Shown here piece by piece: positions 25,494 through 34,678 of a DNA stretch of 64,000 nt. A program made the position numbers and the translations under genes. Source of the DNA: Saprospiraceae bacterium. Lineage in GTDB: Bacteria > Bacteroidota > Bacteroidia > Chitinophagales > Saprospiraceae. The notes under the pieces are model-generated. The model worked only from the letters and a program-made list of their open reading frames with translations, was not told the DNA's origin and did no database searches. The DNA is taken from assembly GCA_020848995.1 (NCBI GenBank), contig JADLHA010000009.1:20676-84675 (forward strand), in the 5' to 3' direction. Within the stretch, counting starts at the first letter, position 1. Each line of letters starts with the position of its first letter.

Positions 25494-27965
25494 ATGTTTC
25501 GAATAACCTGTCTGCTATTAATTTGTGCCACTTGCCTCCGGCCGGGAACTTCGCAGGAAGCGCGAAGCAGCTCCGAGATCTACGAAGCGCTTGAAAAGCT
25601 GAAAGTACTCGGCTCCGTACTCTATGTCGCCGCTCACCCGGACGATGAAAACACCCGCCTCATCACCCATCTTTCACGTGGGATGCATCTGCGCACCGCC
25701 TACGTTTCACTCACGAGGGGAGACGGTGGTCAAAATCTGATTGGGGAAGAACTCGACGAGTTTCTCGGTGCCATACGGACGCAGGAATTGCAGCAAGCGC
25801 GAAGAATTGATGGCGGAATACAATATTTCAGCCTGGCAAACGACTTCGGGTATTCTAAAAACGACGCTGAGACTTTCCGCATCTGGCCGCGCGACAGCGT
25901 TATGGCGGATCTGATCCGCGTGGTGCGCACGTTCAAACCGGATGTGATCATCAATCGATTTGACCACCGGACCAGCGGCAGGACCCACGGTCACCATACA
26001 GCATCTGCCATCCTGGGGCGGGAGGCCTTTCTCTATTGCAATAGTCCACTGCACCAACGCGAGCTGTTGAAGGGCACCGCCCCCCATCTGGTGCAACGAT
26101 TGTTCTTCAACACGTCTTACTTCTTCTACGGAAAAGAGCGATTCGACACCATGGATAAAAGTCATCTTTACCGGCTCGACGTCGGTGACTTTTACCCGCT
26201 CCGGGGCCAGTCTAACAACGAAATTGCTGCGCGGAGCCGCAGCATGCACAAATCTCAGGGCTTTGGAATTAACTCGAGCCGGGGCAGCTCTATGGAATAT
26301 TTTGAGCGATTGGATGCCGGCAAAGAAGCCGGACATGCAGGCCCTTTCGACGGGTTGGATTTTTCATGGAATCGCATCAACGGTGGAGGCACGGTATCTA
26401 AAGTCATTGAGGAAGTGATCGCTCACTTCGACTTCACCCAACCCTGGATGAGCATCCCCCTGCTCCAAAGAGCGGAACAATACATGGAGGACCTTCCCGA
26501 TCACGATTGGAAGCAAATCAAACTCGGGGAGATCCGTTCCATCATCCTCGATTGTGCCGGCATTTACACCGAAGCCCACGTCGGTATGCCCATTGTCAGT
26601 CCGGGTAGCCGATTGGAAGTTCATACCGAGTGCATAGCTCGCAATCCAGTGCGGGTAACGCTCAAGAAAATTGCGCTGCCTGCATTTTCGTACGATACGG
26701 CATTCGACCTGTTGCTTGAATCCAACGTAGCCCATTTCTGGAAACGGCCTTTCAAATTAGACCATGAGGCGAGCCTTACGGCGCCCTTTTGGTTGCTCAA
26801 TGGAAGGCCGGATGGATATTACCCGGTGGCAACCCGTGATCAAAGGCTTTTACCTGAGCTGCCCAGAGAGCTCTACGCCAATCTGGAATTAGAGCTTTCA
26901 GGAAAAATGTATTCGGTCAGACGCGACATCGTTTTTAAAACCGACGATCCGGTCCTTGGGGAAGTAAAGGAGCCACTGGATGTGCTTCCACCAGCCGTGG
27001 TCGTGTCGGAGGATCCTCTCTACCTGGCCAACAAGGGTCTGGTGGATTGTAAGGTCCGCATTCGCGCCAATTGTGAAGGATGTTCCGTTGAAGTCCGCTT
27101 CAAGCTACCGGAAGGCATGCGGTCGCAACCGGAAAGGCAGGTACTGCAGTTTGAACGAGCCGGAGAAGAGCAAGTCCTTCACTTCAGCTTAGGCGGCATA
27201 CCCGGCAATCCGGAACGCCTCGAATTGCCGGTACTCATCGACGAAACGCAGGCCTATTTTCTTAAATCCATCAAATACCCCCACATCCAACAACAGAGGG
27301 TGCTGACGCCCGCGATGTTGAGGGTAATCACCTCCGAGATCCGAACTACCAAAAAGCGCATTGCATACATCGAAGGCGCAGGTGATTACACCGATGACGC
27401 CCTTCGCAAAATGGGATATGAAGTGCATGCATTTTCTGCAGACAAGCTGGAAACAATCAGCAATAAAGATTTTGACGTCCTCCTGCTTGGAATCCGTGCA
27501 TTCAACACGCAGGAAGCGCTCAAAAACGGCAAGAACCATTTCGAACGGTTTGTCTCGAAGGGCGGAAAGATCATCGTGCAGTACAACACCACGGCCGATC
27601 TCGTCACCAGGGATTTTGCACCGGCTGCTCTCACCATCGGCCGGGGCAGAGTTGCCGATGAGCGCGCGGCTGTCCGCGTCATCGCACCCGATCACCCGGT
27701 GCTGCATTCACCAAACGTCATTCGCTCCAGCGATTTTGAAAACTGGATCCAGGAACGCGGGTTGTACTTTCCATCGGAATATGCTCCGGCTTACGAAGAA
27801 ATTCTTGGAATGAGCGACCCGGGAGAAAATGAATTGCGATCTGGCCTGCTCGTTTTAAGACATGGCAAGGGCGCATTCGTCTACACATCACTGGCATGGT
27901 TTAGGCAATTGCGCGCAGGTGTTCCTGGAGCTTACAGGCTGTTCAGCAACCTGGTATCTTTCTGA
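25494..27965 (+). CDS. Secreted PIG-L-family deacetylase with C-terminal GATase-like domain
   Basis: An 823-residue exported protein: signal peptide (about 1-20), then a PIG-L/LmbE deacetylase domain (about 30-290) with the zinc motif VAAHPDDENTR (about 46-56) and the second metal/catalytic motif RTHGHHTAS (about 164-172). Then come about 300 residues of beta-rich linker and a C-terminal class I glutamine amidotransferase-like domain (about 625-820, KKRIAYIEGAGDYTDDALR onwards) without an obvious catalytic Cys triad. It probably removes N-acetyl groups from an extracytoplasmic sugar or glycan. It is not the short cytosolic BshB type. A 46-residue membrane peptide and a sodium symporter follow directly. 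Confidence 0.88.
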   Translation: MFRITCLLLICATCLRPGTSQEARSSSEIYEALEKLKVLGSVLYVAAHPDDENTRLITHLSRGMHLRTAYVSLTRGDGGQNLIGEELDEFLGAIRTQELQQARRIDGGIQYFSLANDFGYSKNDAETFRIWPRDSVMADLIRVVRTFKPDVIINRFDHRTSGRTHGHHTASAILGREAFLYCNSPLHQRELLKGTAPHLVQRLFFNTSYFFYGKERFDTMDKSHLYRLDVGDFYPLRGQSNNEIAARSRSMHKSQGFGINSSRGSSMEYFERLDAGKEAGHAGPFDGLDFSWNRINGGGTVSKVIEEVIAHFDFTQPWMSIPLLQRAEQYMEDLPDHDWKQIKLGEIRSIILDCAGIYTEAHVGMPIVSPGSRLEVHTECIARNPVRVTLKKIALPAFSYDTAFDLLLESNVAHFWKRPFKLDHEASLTAPFWLLNGRPDGYYPVATRDQRLLPELPRELYANLELELSGKMYSVRRDIVFKTDDPVLGEVKEPLDVLPPAVVVSEDPLYLANKGLVDCKVRIRANCEGCSVEVRFKLPEGMRSQPERQVLQFERAGEEQVLHFSLGGIPGNPERLELPVLIDETQAYFLKSIKYPHIQQQRVLTPAMLRVITSEIRTTKKRIAYIEGAGDYTDDALRKMGYEVHAFSADKLETISNKDFDVLLLGIRAFNTQEALKNGKNHFERFVSKGGKIIVQYNTTADLVTRDFAPAALTIGRGRVADERAAVRVIAPDHPVLHSPNVIRSSDFENWIQERGLYFPSEYAPAYEEILGMSDPGENELRSGLLVLRHGKGAFVYTSLAWFRQLRAGVPGAYRLFSNLVSF

Positions 27966-27969
27966 TGAA

Positions 27970-28110
27970 ATGAAAGAGCCCGTTCGCTGGAACCGCTACT
28001 ACGCATTGGTTTTGCTGTTGCTGGCATTGTACATTGCCCTGTTGCGCGGCCTGTCCTGCATGTTTCCTCGCGAAGTGGCTCCCGCTGTTAACAAAACAGA
28101 GACGCGGTGA
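27970..28110 (+). CDS. 46-residue membrane peptide between deacetylase and symporter
   Basis: MKEPVRWNRYY followed by one hydrophobic helix (ALVLLLLALYIALLRGLS, about 12-29) and a polar tail. It begins 4 bp after the deacetylase stop, and its TGA overlaps the GTG start of the symporter by 4 nt (GTGA), so all three genes are probably translationally coupled. Such a peptide may be an accessory subunit of the symporter (inference). No family is recognised. Confidence 0.6.
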   Translation: MKEPVRWNRYYALVLLLLALYIALLRGLSCMFPREVAPAVNKTETR

Positions 28111-29780
28111 GTTCAGCAGACTGGATCGTATTGCTGGCAACGCTTGGGATCATCATCATATATGGGGCGCGCCAGTCGCGGAAACAGCACTCGCTCAATC
28201 AGTTCCTGTTGGGGAACCAGAACACGAGCTGGTGGAAAGTGGGGTTTACCGTCATGGCCACTCAGGCAAGTGCCATTACGTTTATTTCAACAACAGGCCA
28301 GGGATATTCTGACGGCATGCGGTTTGTTCAATTTTATTTTGGGTTACCCCTGGCGATGATCGTCATTTGCGCAAGTTTCATTCCGCGATTCTACCAGCTT
28401 AAGGTTTTTACGGCATACGAATACCTCGAACAGCGCTTCGATCTCAAGACGAGGAGTTTTGCAGCTGCGATATTTCTGTTGCAACGGGGTCTGGCCGCTG
28501 GCATCACCCTTTACGCACCCAGCATCATCCTGTCGTCGGTCTTCCACTGGGACCTTCAGTGGACCCATGTTTTCAGCGGATTAGCTGTAATTGCCTATAC
28601 GGTGAGTGGAGGAGCGCAGGCCGTCACGCGCACGCAGCTTGGCCAACTGCTGGTGATCCTTTTGGGAATGGTCTTCATTTTTTTTCATATGCTCGAGGCG
28701 CTGCCACAGGGATATGGCGTGTCGGCTGCGGCACGAATTGCATCCTGGACCGGCAAAATGGATGCGGTTCAATTCGAATTGAACGCGGCAGACCGTTACA
28801 ATTTCTGGGCCGGCATCGGAGGAGGTTTTTTCCTGGCGCTCGCCTATTTTGGAACAGACCAGTCGCAGGTGCAGCGCTACCTGGGGGCCCGCTCCGTCGC
28901 TGAAAGCCGCTGGGGTCTCATCCTGAACGGCATATTGAAGATCCCCATGCAGGCATTTATTCTTTTCTGCGGGGTATTGCTCTTTGCCGTGTTCCAGTTT
29001 GAGAAAACCCCGGTTCACTTCAACGAGAAACTGCTTACCGCACTGCGGCAATCACATCCAGCACAATACGCGTTGTGGCAGCAAAGAAATGACAGCCTGC
29101 ACCTTGCGCTGGAAAGCATTCGAAACACATCCGATCAGGAAGGCCTCCGGCATCAGCTCACCACCCTAAACCAAGAGCGCACCCGGCTGAAATCGGAAGT
29201 CATTTCCTTCGTTAAAAGCAGCATGCCCGACCAGGAAGCCAACGACCGGGATTATATTTTTCTCCACTACATCACAAACTATCTCCCACGCGGTTTGGTG
29301 GGGCTCATGATCGCAGTCATACTCTGCGCGGCCATGTCGTCGATCTCAGCGGAACTCAACGCGCTTTCCGGCACCACCACGGTTGACATCGTTCGCCGGT
29401 CACTGCCATCGCTGTATGCTAAGTTGCCCGAACTGGGATGGTCGCGATTGATGACCGCATTCTGGGGCGTGGTTGCCATCTGCTTTGCATTTTATGCACA
29501 ACTCTTTGAGAACCTCATCCAATTCATCAACATCGTTGGATCGCTATTTTACGGAACGGTACTCGGCATATTTCTATGTGCCTTCTACCTCAAACGAACT
29601 ACCGGAAGGAGTGTTTTTCCAGCTGCTGTCGCTGCACAACTCACCACGCTGATGCTGTTTTGGTTAACCGACCTGGGCTTTTTGTGGTACAATGCCATCA
29701 GTTGCAGCATGGTTATGGTTCTGGCACTGAGCCTGGAATGGCTTCTGCCCCGGAAAGCAGACCGCATTGAGCATTCATAA
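28107..29780 (+). CDS. Sodium:solute symporter (SSS family)
   Basis: A 557-residue transporter with about 13 membrane helices that drives uptake of a small solute with Na+. Family marks are FLLGNQNTSWWKVGFTVMAT (about 33-52), ASAITFISTTGQGYSDG (about 53-69), the GTDQSQVQRYL signature (about 250-260) and ILCAAMSSISAELNALSGT (about 407-425). A soluble, coiled-coil-like insertion (about 305-380) separates helices 7 and 8, which is longer than in PutP. The substrate is unknown; its coupling to a PIG-L deacetylase suggests a sugar or sugar-acid released from a glycan. The start is GTG at 28107. Confidence 0.9.
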   Translation: MSSADWIVLLATLGIIIIYGARQSRKQHSLNQFLLGNQNTSWWKVGFTVMATQASAITFISTTGQGYSDGMRFVQFYFGLPLAMIVICASFIPRFYQLKVFTAYEYLEQRFDLKTRSFAAAIFLLQRGLAAGITLYAPSIILSSVFHWDLQWTHVFSGLAVIAYTVSGGAQAVTRTQLGQLLVILLGMVFIFFHMLEALPQGYGVSAAARIASWTGKMDAVQFELNAADRYNFWAGIGGGFFLALAYFGTDQSQVQRYLGARSVAESRWGLILNGILKIPMQAFILFCGVLLFAVFQFEKTPVHFNEKLLTALRQSHPAQYALWQQRNDSLHLALESIRNTSDQEGLRHQLTTLNQERTRLKSEVISFVKSSMPDQEANDRDYIFLHYITNYLPRGLVGLMIAVILCAAMSSISAELNALSGTTTVDIVRRSLPSLYAKLPELGWSRLMTAFWGVVAICFAFYAQLFENLIQFINIVGSLFYGTVLGIFLCAFYLKRTTGRSVFPAAVAAQLTTLMLFWLTDLGFLWYNAISCSMVMVLALSLEWLLPRKADRIEHS

Positions 29781-29909
29781 CACGTGCTGGCCAGTCATGA
29801 ATTGGGAGGCGTCAAGTCGTGTGGTTCCTGCAAGGCCACATTTTCGTGCGCTTTGAGCAATCCCATTCAGATTTAGCATTCATTTCTGCCAATTTCGTCG
29901 AAACAAAAA

Positions 29910-29933
29910 AAAGCCGGACAGACATCCGGCTTT
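29910..29933. terminator. Bidirectional terminator between the symporter and DUF2911 genes
   Basis: Arms AAAGCCGGA (29910-29918) and TCCGGCTTT (29925-29933), with an A-run on the left and T-rich sequence on the right. It can end both convergent transcripts. Confidence 0.85.
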
Positions 29934-29973
29934 ACATTTTCTCGCAATTGTGTGTAGGGCCTACGCGATCTGA

Positions 29974-30819
29974 TCAATTGCTCCACTCCTGAATGGAAAG
30001 CTCGTTCATCTTCACGTATTCGTCGTTGCCTGCCTCAACAGCCATCGCTTTCGAACGCTGTGCTACTTCGATGGCCTCTGGCTTTCTTCCCAGTGATGCA
30101 AGGATGAGCGATTCGAGACGCAATTTCCAAAAGGTCGGCGCCAATTCGTTGGAGCGGTGTGCCCACTCGTAAGCTCTGGCCATATCCTTGTTGGCGTCGT
30201 AGTAATAACGCGCAGCCTGGTAGTAGTCGTTGCTCGAGGGGCCGGCGATGACTTTGTCGATGTTGGCCATGACTTTGCTGTCCACATCAAAGCTCAGCCG
30301 GATGGGCACCAGCGTCGACTCCCACACGAGATTCATGGTAGCCGATTCATTTTTGATGTCGTTGATGTCGATAAAGAACGTTTCGAAGGTGTAGGCCACG
30401 AGCATGTGGGGTTCAACAGAAACCCTCACCACTTCCTTAGTGCGGTCGTAATCCTGAGGGACTCCCGAAACATTGGCATCGGAATAGAGGATAATTTCCC
30501 ACATGTCCTTGCCGGGTACCGTGAACAGGGCATAAGTCCCTTTGGGAACGGGGCGACCTTCGACCTTGACGTCTTCGCTGAAACTAACCCTGGTCGCCGC
30601 GTTGGCTCCCGTGCGCCACATTTTGCCATAGGGCACCAGCGGATTCGCGTCACTGAAAATGTTGCGGTTCTTCATCCCCGGCCGGGAATACTCGATGGTA
30701 ATGGTGCCGAGTCCAACTTTCTGCTCGAGTTTACACAGCGGGCTCGGTGCGGGAACGGAGATCTGTCCAACCACGGGAAGGACCGCCAGCGCTCCAAGAA
30801 ATACGAGGATTTTTTTCAT
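29974..30819 (-). CDS. DUF2911 domain-containing secreted protein
   Basis: A 281-residue exported protein: signal peptide (about 1-19, ending VVGQI), a DUF2911 beta-sandwich domain (about 25-175, with IEYSRPGMKNRNIF, PYGKMWRTGANAAT and GTYALFTVPG) and an alpha-helical TPR-like C-terminus (about 190-280, DYYQAARYYYDANKDMARAYEWA). DUF2911 proteins are frequent in Bacteroidota and have no established function. The gene is monocistronic, ends at the bidirectional terminator, and its promoter region shares the AT-rich stretch that carries the palindrome at 30881-30895. Confidence 0.9.
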   Translation of the reverse strand: MKKILVFLGALAVLPVVGQISVPAPSPLCKLEQKVGLGTITIEYSRPGMKNRNIFSDANPLVPYGKMWRTGANAATRVSFSEDVKVEGRPVPKGTYALFTVPGKDMWEIILYSDANVSGVPQDYDRTKEVVRVSVEPHMLVAYTFETFFIDINDIKNESATMNLVWESTLVPIRLSFDVDSKVMANIDKVIAGPSSNDYYQAARYYYDANKDMARAYEWAHRSNELAPTFWKLRLESLILASLGRKPEAIEVAQRSKAMAVEAGNDEYVKMNELSIQEWSN

Positions 30820-30880
30820 AGCTAGGTGTTTTTTAACCTATTAACGCGAAAGCAGGCAAATGGATCAAAAAAATAAATTC

Positions 30881-30895
30881 TTTCATATTATGAAA
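30881..30895. promoter_or_regulatory. Palindrome TTTCATA-T-TATGAAA, candidate operator
   Basis: A perfect inverted repeat with 7-nt arms around one base. It sits 62-76 bp upstream of the DUF2911 start and 16 bp upstream of the TACCTTTG box of the opposite strand, so a bound regulator could control both directions. Confidence 0.45.
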
Positions 30896-30910
30896 ATTAA
30901 TAATATGTAT

Positions 30911-30918
30911 TACCTTTG
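30911..30918 (+). promoter_or_regulatory. Bacteroidota -7 box TACCTTTG
   Basis: An exact TAnnTTTG match. The predicted start is about 30925, 24 nt before the ATG of a 27-residue ORF. Confidence 0.5.
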
Positions 30919-30948
30919 TGTCATTGCGAAACACTAAAAACCGAAGAT

Positions 30949-31032
30949 ATGATCATCGCAACGACCTGTGTGCTCTGCTTTCTTGGTAGCTGGTTTCTCC
31001 TTCAGATGAAGATTTCCGAACAGGAGCAATAG
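30949..31032 (+). CDS. 27-residue hydrophobic peptide
   Basis: MIIATTCVLCFLGSWFLLQM followed by KISEQEQ and a stop. One short membrane helix and a charged tail, with a good -7 box 30 nt upstream. The ORF ends 1 bp before the end of the convergent DUF721 gene. It may be a real small membrane peptide. Conservation is the only test; nothing else supports a function. Confidence 0.4.
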   Translation: MIIATTCVLCFLGSWFLLQMKISEQEQ

Positions 31033-31033
31033 A

Positions 31034-31318
31034 TCAGCGCAGTGCGATCTCCTGGATGCACTCCTCTCCCAGATGATCGTTTAACTGATTAATTATCAAA
31101 TCTTTATTATACATTAGCTCAGCCCGCAATGCGGCGGAGGAGAGTTGTATGGCCAGCTTCCCTCGAGAAAACTGCACTGATTCCGTGTAGCTTTTGAACT
31201 GTGGATACAATGCCTCCCAGGCATCGCTGAGCCTGCTCTGCAGCAATTTATCGCGCAGCTTGTCGCGACTTGCAACCCGCCGGAGCAAGTCTTTCAAATT
31301 CCACTCGTGCTGTTCCAT
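31034..31318 (-). CDS. DUF721 (DciA-like) protein
   Basis: A 94-residue small soluble protein: an N-terminal helical part (WNLKDLLRRVASRDKLRDKL) and the DUF721 core with FSRGKLAIQLSSAALRAELMYNK (about 50-72). The family includes DciA, the helicase operator that loads DnaB in bacteria without DnaC. It lies 36 bp downstream of recF on the same strand, a common Bacteroidota arrangement. It lacks the longer N-terminal extension of actinobacterial DciA, so a helicase-loading role is plausible but not shown. Confidence 0.85.
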   Translation of the reverse strand: MEQHEWNLKDLLRRVASRDKLRDKLLQSRLSDAWEALYPQFKSYTESVQFSRGKLAIQLSSAALRAELMYNKDLIINQLNDHLGEECIQEIALR

Positions 31319-31354
31319 TCAATTGCTTTAACATTTTGACTATCAGGTGCTTTG

Positions 31355-32464
31355 CTAAACAACCCACGCCCCCCTATCCAGTGCGTGGTACCTGACAGGT
31401 AGTTTTAGCGATTCACCTACTCTCTGTATGCGTTCCCGGTGTGTATCGCTAATAAAACACTGTCCGACCCCTTCAGATTCCAGCAAATGGGCAAATTGGA
31501 GCACTCTGTTGGCGTCGAGTTTGGCAAAGATATCGTCCAGCAGAACGATGGGGGAAGATCCCGTCGCCGATTTCATAAAAGAATATTGTGCAAGTTTAAG
31601 GGCTGCCACAAAGGTTTTGCATTGCCCTTGCGAGCCGCGTTGTCCAATCGGGCGTTCGTCCATCAGACAATCCAATCGGTCCTTATGGATGCCGGCATTG
31701 GTCCGCATGGTTGCCAGATCACGCGACCTGGTTTCCATCAACCGGGTGGAAAAGTCTGTTTCTGCATCAGACCCATAGCGAAGTCCGGCACTTTGTGAGC
31801 TCAGGCTGATGGTATCGATGTAGCGGCAAACCAAGGGTTCCAAAATCCGGCAAAGGTCCCTTCTCTTCTCATAAAGCCTTGACGCCTGCTGACATAGCCC
31901 GTGATCCAGTGCGTCAAGCACCGGATGATCGGCCCGACCGGAAAGGTGCATTTGGCGAAGTGCAGCATTCCGGTGCTTCAACAGTTTATTGTAGGCAAGT
32001 AAGTTCTCCAGGTATTTGCGATCGGTCTGAACGAGGATCTGGTTGAGGTATTTGCGCCTGGCTTCAGCAGCATGAATGAGCTGGTAGACGTCTTCAGGAG
32101 CTAAAAGCACTACGGGAATTTTGCCAATGTGTTCGAGCGGCCTTGCGTATTTCCGACCGTTCCAGCTCCAGGAACGGGTCTGTGGAGGCTGAAACTTGAC
32201 AACCAGTTGGTACCGTGCATCCTCTCCCCGAAAGTCCGCCTCCAGACGAAAAAAACCAGCGCCCTCCGCAACGAGTTCCTTATCGGAATGCTGCGCAAAA
32301 CTCTTGGTGAGCCCAAGGTAATAAATGCAGTCCAGCAAGTTCGTTTTCCCGGCTCCGTTGTCTCCGCTGATAAAATGGAATCCCTCGCCTGCCTCCAGGG
32401 TCAAGGCCCGGAGATTCTTAAAGTTTGCAATGGTGAGTTGTTGGAGGATCAAGATGGATGCCAA
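31355..32464 (-). CDS. recF: DNA replication/repair protein RecF
   Basis: A RecF of 369 residues from the TTG at 32464, or 365 from the TTG at 32452. An SMC-like ATPase that helps load RecA on gapped DNA. Walker A FISGDNGAGKTNLLD (about 31-45), signature region near 268-285 (RPIGQRGSQGQCKTF) and Walker B PIVLLDDIFAKLD (about 302-314). Neither candidate start is ATG; the inner TTG gives the family-normal N-terminus (about 9 residues before NFKNL). A CATCTTTG near-box at 32472-32479 suggests transcription starting around 32465, which also favours the inner TTG. DUF721 follows. Confidence 0.92.
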   Translation of the reverse strand: MASILILQQLTIANFKNLRALTLEAGEGFHFISGDNGAGKTNLLDCIYYLGLTKSFAQHSDKELVAEGAGFFRLEADFRGEDARYQLVVKFQPPQTRSWSWNGRKYARPLEHIGKIPVVLLAPEDVYQLIHAAEARRKYLNQILVQTDRKYLENLLAYNKLLKHRNAALRQMHLSGRADHPVLDALDHGLCQQASRLYEKRRDLCRILEPLVCRYIDTISLSSQSAGLRYGSDAETDFSTRLMETRSRDLATMRTNAGIHKDRLDCLMDERPIGQRGSQGQCKTFVAALKLAQYSFMKSATGSSPIVLLDDIFAKLDANRVLQFAHLLESEGVGQCFISDTHRERIQRVGESLKLPVRYHALDRGAWVV

Positions 32465-32602
32465 TCTGCCGCAAAGATGGCCATCTGCAGATAAACCTAT
32501 AGAGCTATGCTTCGAATTTTCGCCCAGAACCGCTTCCCTCCTGTTCCGGAGGGTCCCTTGCGGTTCTACAATTGGCTTACTTTTACGCCCTAAATTGGAC
32601 TC

Positions 32603-34621
32603 ATGAAATTCATTTCTTGCTTTTTTGCCTTTTTGACGCTGTCCGTAAACCTGTTGGCCCAGGGCAGAATGACAGAAGATCTCCTGTGGTCCCTCGGACG
32701 CGTGTCCGGAGAATCGCTGTCTCAGGACGGCAAATACGTTTATTACACCGTGACCCGCTATGATCCTGCGACGAATAAATCAACTACCCAGCTATACATC
32801 TCAGACCTTTCCGGCAGGAATGCAAATAAGATCTCTGAAGCAAAAGCTTATGCGGGCAATGTTGCATTTGATGGGGGAGGCAATTTGATGTATGCCAAAG
32901 ACGGGCAGGTGTTCCACGACCTCATCCAACGCAATCTAGGAATCGAAGGGCTGGAGTACTCCAATTTCCGGATCTCTCCCGGAGGAAGGCACATTGCCTT
33001 TTCCCGCTCGGTAAAAATTGATCAGACGAAAGCTGACCGTCACCCCGATTTGCCGCTTGCGTCAGCCTCTGTGTACGATGACCTGATGTTCCGGCATTGG
33101 AACGTCTGGGAAGACGGCGCCTACAACCACATTTTTATTGGCCGCCTGAGTCCCGATGGCATTGCCCAGGAAACCGATATCATGCCGGGAGAAGCCTACG
33201 ATTCGCCAACGGTACCTTTTGGCGGTGCTGAAGACCTCTGTTGGAGTAAGGATGGGAAATGGCTGGCCTATGTGTGTGTTAAGAAAAAAGGGAAAGATTA
33301 CGCAGTTAGTACCAATTCGGACATTTACTTATACCACCTCGAGACCAGGCAAACGCAGAATGCTTCGCAAAATCTGGCGGGTTACGACAAAGACCCACAG
33401 TTTTCACCGGATGGAAAATACCTGGCCTGGCTCAGCATGAGCCGCGATGGTTATGAGTCGGACAAAAATGATTTAATCATCATGGACCTGGCAACGCGAA
33501 AGCAGTACAACGTGACCAGAACCTGGGATGAGACCATCAATCATTTCATCTGGAGTCCGGATTCACGGTCGGTGTTTTGCAACCTGCCCTATCGCGGCAG
33601 CATCCAGCTCTTTGAAATTGGATTGGCCAATGCGTTCTCCGACTCCCCCATGCCAAATTACCGCCAAATAAGCCATGGCGATCATGATTACGCCTCGATT
33701 CTTGGCGTTTCCGGAGATGAGCTTGTTTGTACCCGCAACGATATGAACCATGCCCCGGAAGTGTATGCCGTAAACATCCAGACGGGACAAACCCGGCAGA
33801 TCACTCGGGTCAACGACGAAGCCTACCAGGGGATCAGGCCCTGCCCGGTCGAAAAACATTGGATCCGGACATCGGATAAGAAGAACATGCTCGCCTGGGT
33901 AATCTTTCCACCGGATTTTGATCCAACCCGGAAATACCCGACCCTACTTTATTGCCAGGGAGGCCCACAATCTGCCCTGACGCAGTTTTATAGTTTCCGA
34001 TGGAATTTCCAGCTCATGGCTTCAAAGGGTTACATCGTCGTGGCCCCTAACCGTCGCGGCATGCCGGGTTGGGGCAGGCAATGGAACGAGCAAATTTCGG
34101 GTGACTGGGGAGGTCAGTGCATCTCGGATTACCTTTCCGCTATCGACCAGGTTTCTAAAAAACCGTACGTCGATGTGGACAGAAGGGCGGCTGTGGGTGC
34201 CAGTTTTGGAGGGTACTCGGTATTTATGCTTGCCGGTTTGCACGAAAACCGCTTCAAAACTTTCATCTCACATTGCGGGTCGTTCAACCTTGAATCGTGG
34301 TATGGCAGTACGGAAGAAATGTGGTTTGCCAATTGGGACTTAAAGGGCCCTTACTGGAATAAGAAATATGCTAAAGCCTACCAGCGCCATTCGCCCCATC
34401 GCTGGGTACATCGCTGGAACCGCCCCATCCTCATCATCCAGGGTGGCCGGGATTACCGCATTCCGGACACTCAGGCTTTTGAAGCCTTTACTGCCGCGAA
34501 GATGCTAGGCCTGCCCTCGCGATTGCTTTATTTTCCCGACGAAGGGCACCACGTCCTCAAGGTCCAGAATGGTCTGCTTTGGCAGCGGGAGTTCTTTACC
34601 TGGCTCAGAGAAACCTTGTGA
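32603..34621 (+). CDS. Secreted S9-family prolyl oligopeptidase-like peptidase
   Basis: A 672-residue exported serine peptidase of the dipeptidyl/acylaminoacyl peptidase group. Signal peptide (about 1-19, ending LLAQG), a beta-propeller (about 25-410) with WD-like FSPDGKYLAW and WSPDSRSVF blades that gates the active site, and an alpha/beta hydrolase domain (about 415-672). The catalytic triad is visible: S534 in GASFGGYS, D617 in GGRDYRI, H649 in DEGHHVL. It probably degrades peptides in the periplasm. pdhA follows after 57 bp with its own promoter. Confidence 0.92.
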   Translation: MKFISCFFAFLTLSVNLLAQGRMTEDLLWSLGRVSGESLSQDGKYVYYTVTRYDPATNKSTTQLYISDLSGRNANKISEAKAYAGNVAFDGGGNLMYAKDGQVFHDLIQRNLGIEGLEYSNFRISPGGRHIAFSRSVKIDQTKADRHPDLPLASASVYDDLMFRHWNVWEDGAYNHIFIGRLSPDGIAQETDIMPGEAYDSPTVPFGGAEDLCWSKDGKWLAYVCVKKKGKDYAVSTNSDIYLYHLETRQTQNASQNLAGYDKDPQFSPDGKYLAWLSMSRDGYESDKNDLIIMDLATRKQYNVTRTWDETINHFIWSPDSRSVFCNLPYRGSIQLFEIGLANAFSDSPMPNYRQISHGDHDYASILGVSGDELVCTRNDMNHAPEVYAVNIQTGQTRQITRVNDEAYQGIRPCPVEKHWIRTSDKKNMLAWVIFPPDFDPTRKYPTLLYCQGGPQSALTQFYSFRWNFQLMASKGYIVVAPNRRGMPGWGRQWNEQISGDWGGQCISDYLSAIDQVSKKPYVDVDRRAAVGASFGGYSVFMLAGLHENRFKTFISHCGSFNLESWYGSTEEMWFANWDLKGPYWNKKYAKAYQRHSPHRWVHRWNRPILIIQGGRDYRIPDTQAFEAFTAAKMLGLPSRLLYFPDEGHHVLKVQNGLLWQREFFTWLRETL

Positions 34622-34647
34622 GTCCCGAAGGGTCAGGATCAATGGAT

Positions 34648-34655
34648 TATTTTTG
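34648..34655 (+). promoter_or_regulatory. Bacteroidota -7 box TATTTTTG upstream of pdhA
   Basis: An exact TAnnTTTG match. Predicted start is about 34662, with a 17-nt leader before the ATG at 34679. Confidence 0.6.
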
Positions 34656-34678
34656 CAAGAACTTAAACACTTCGGGGG

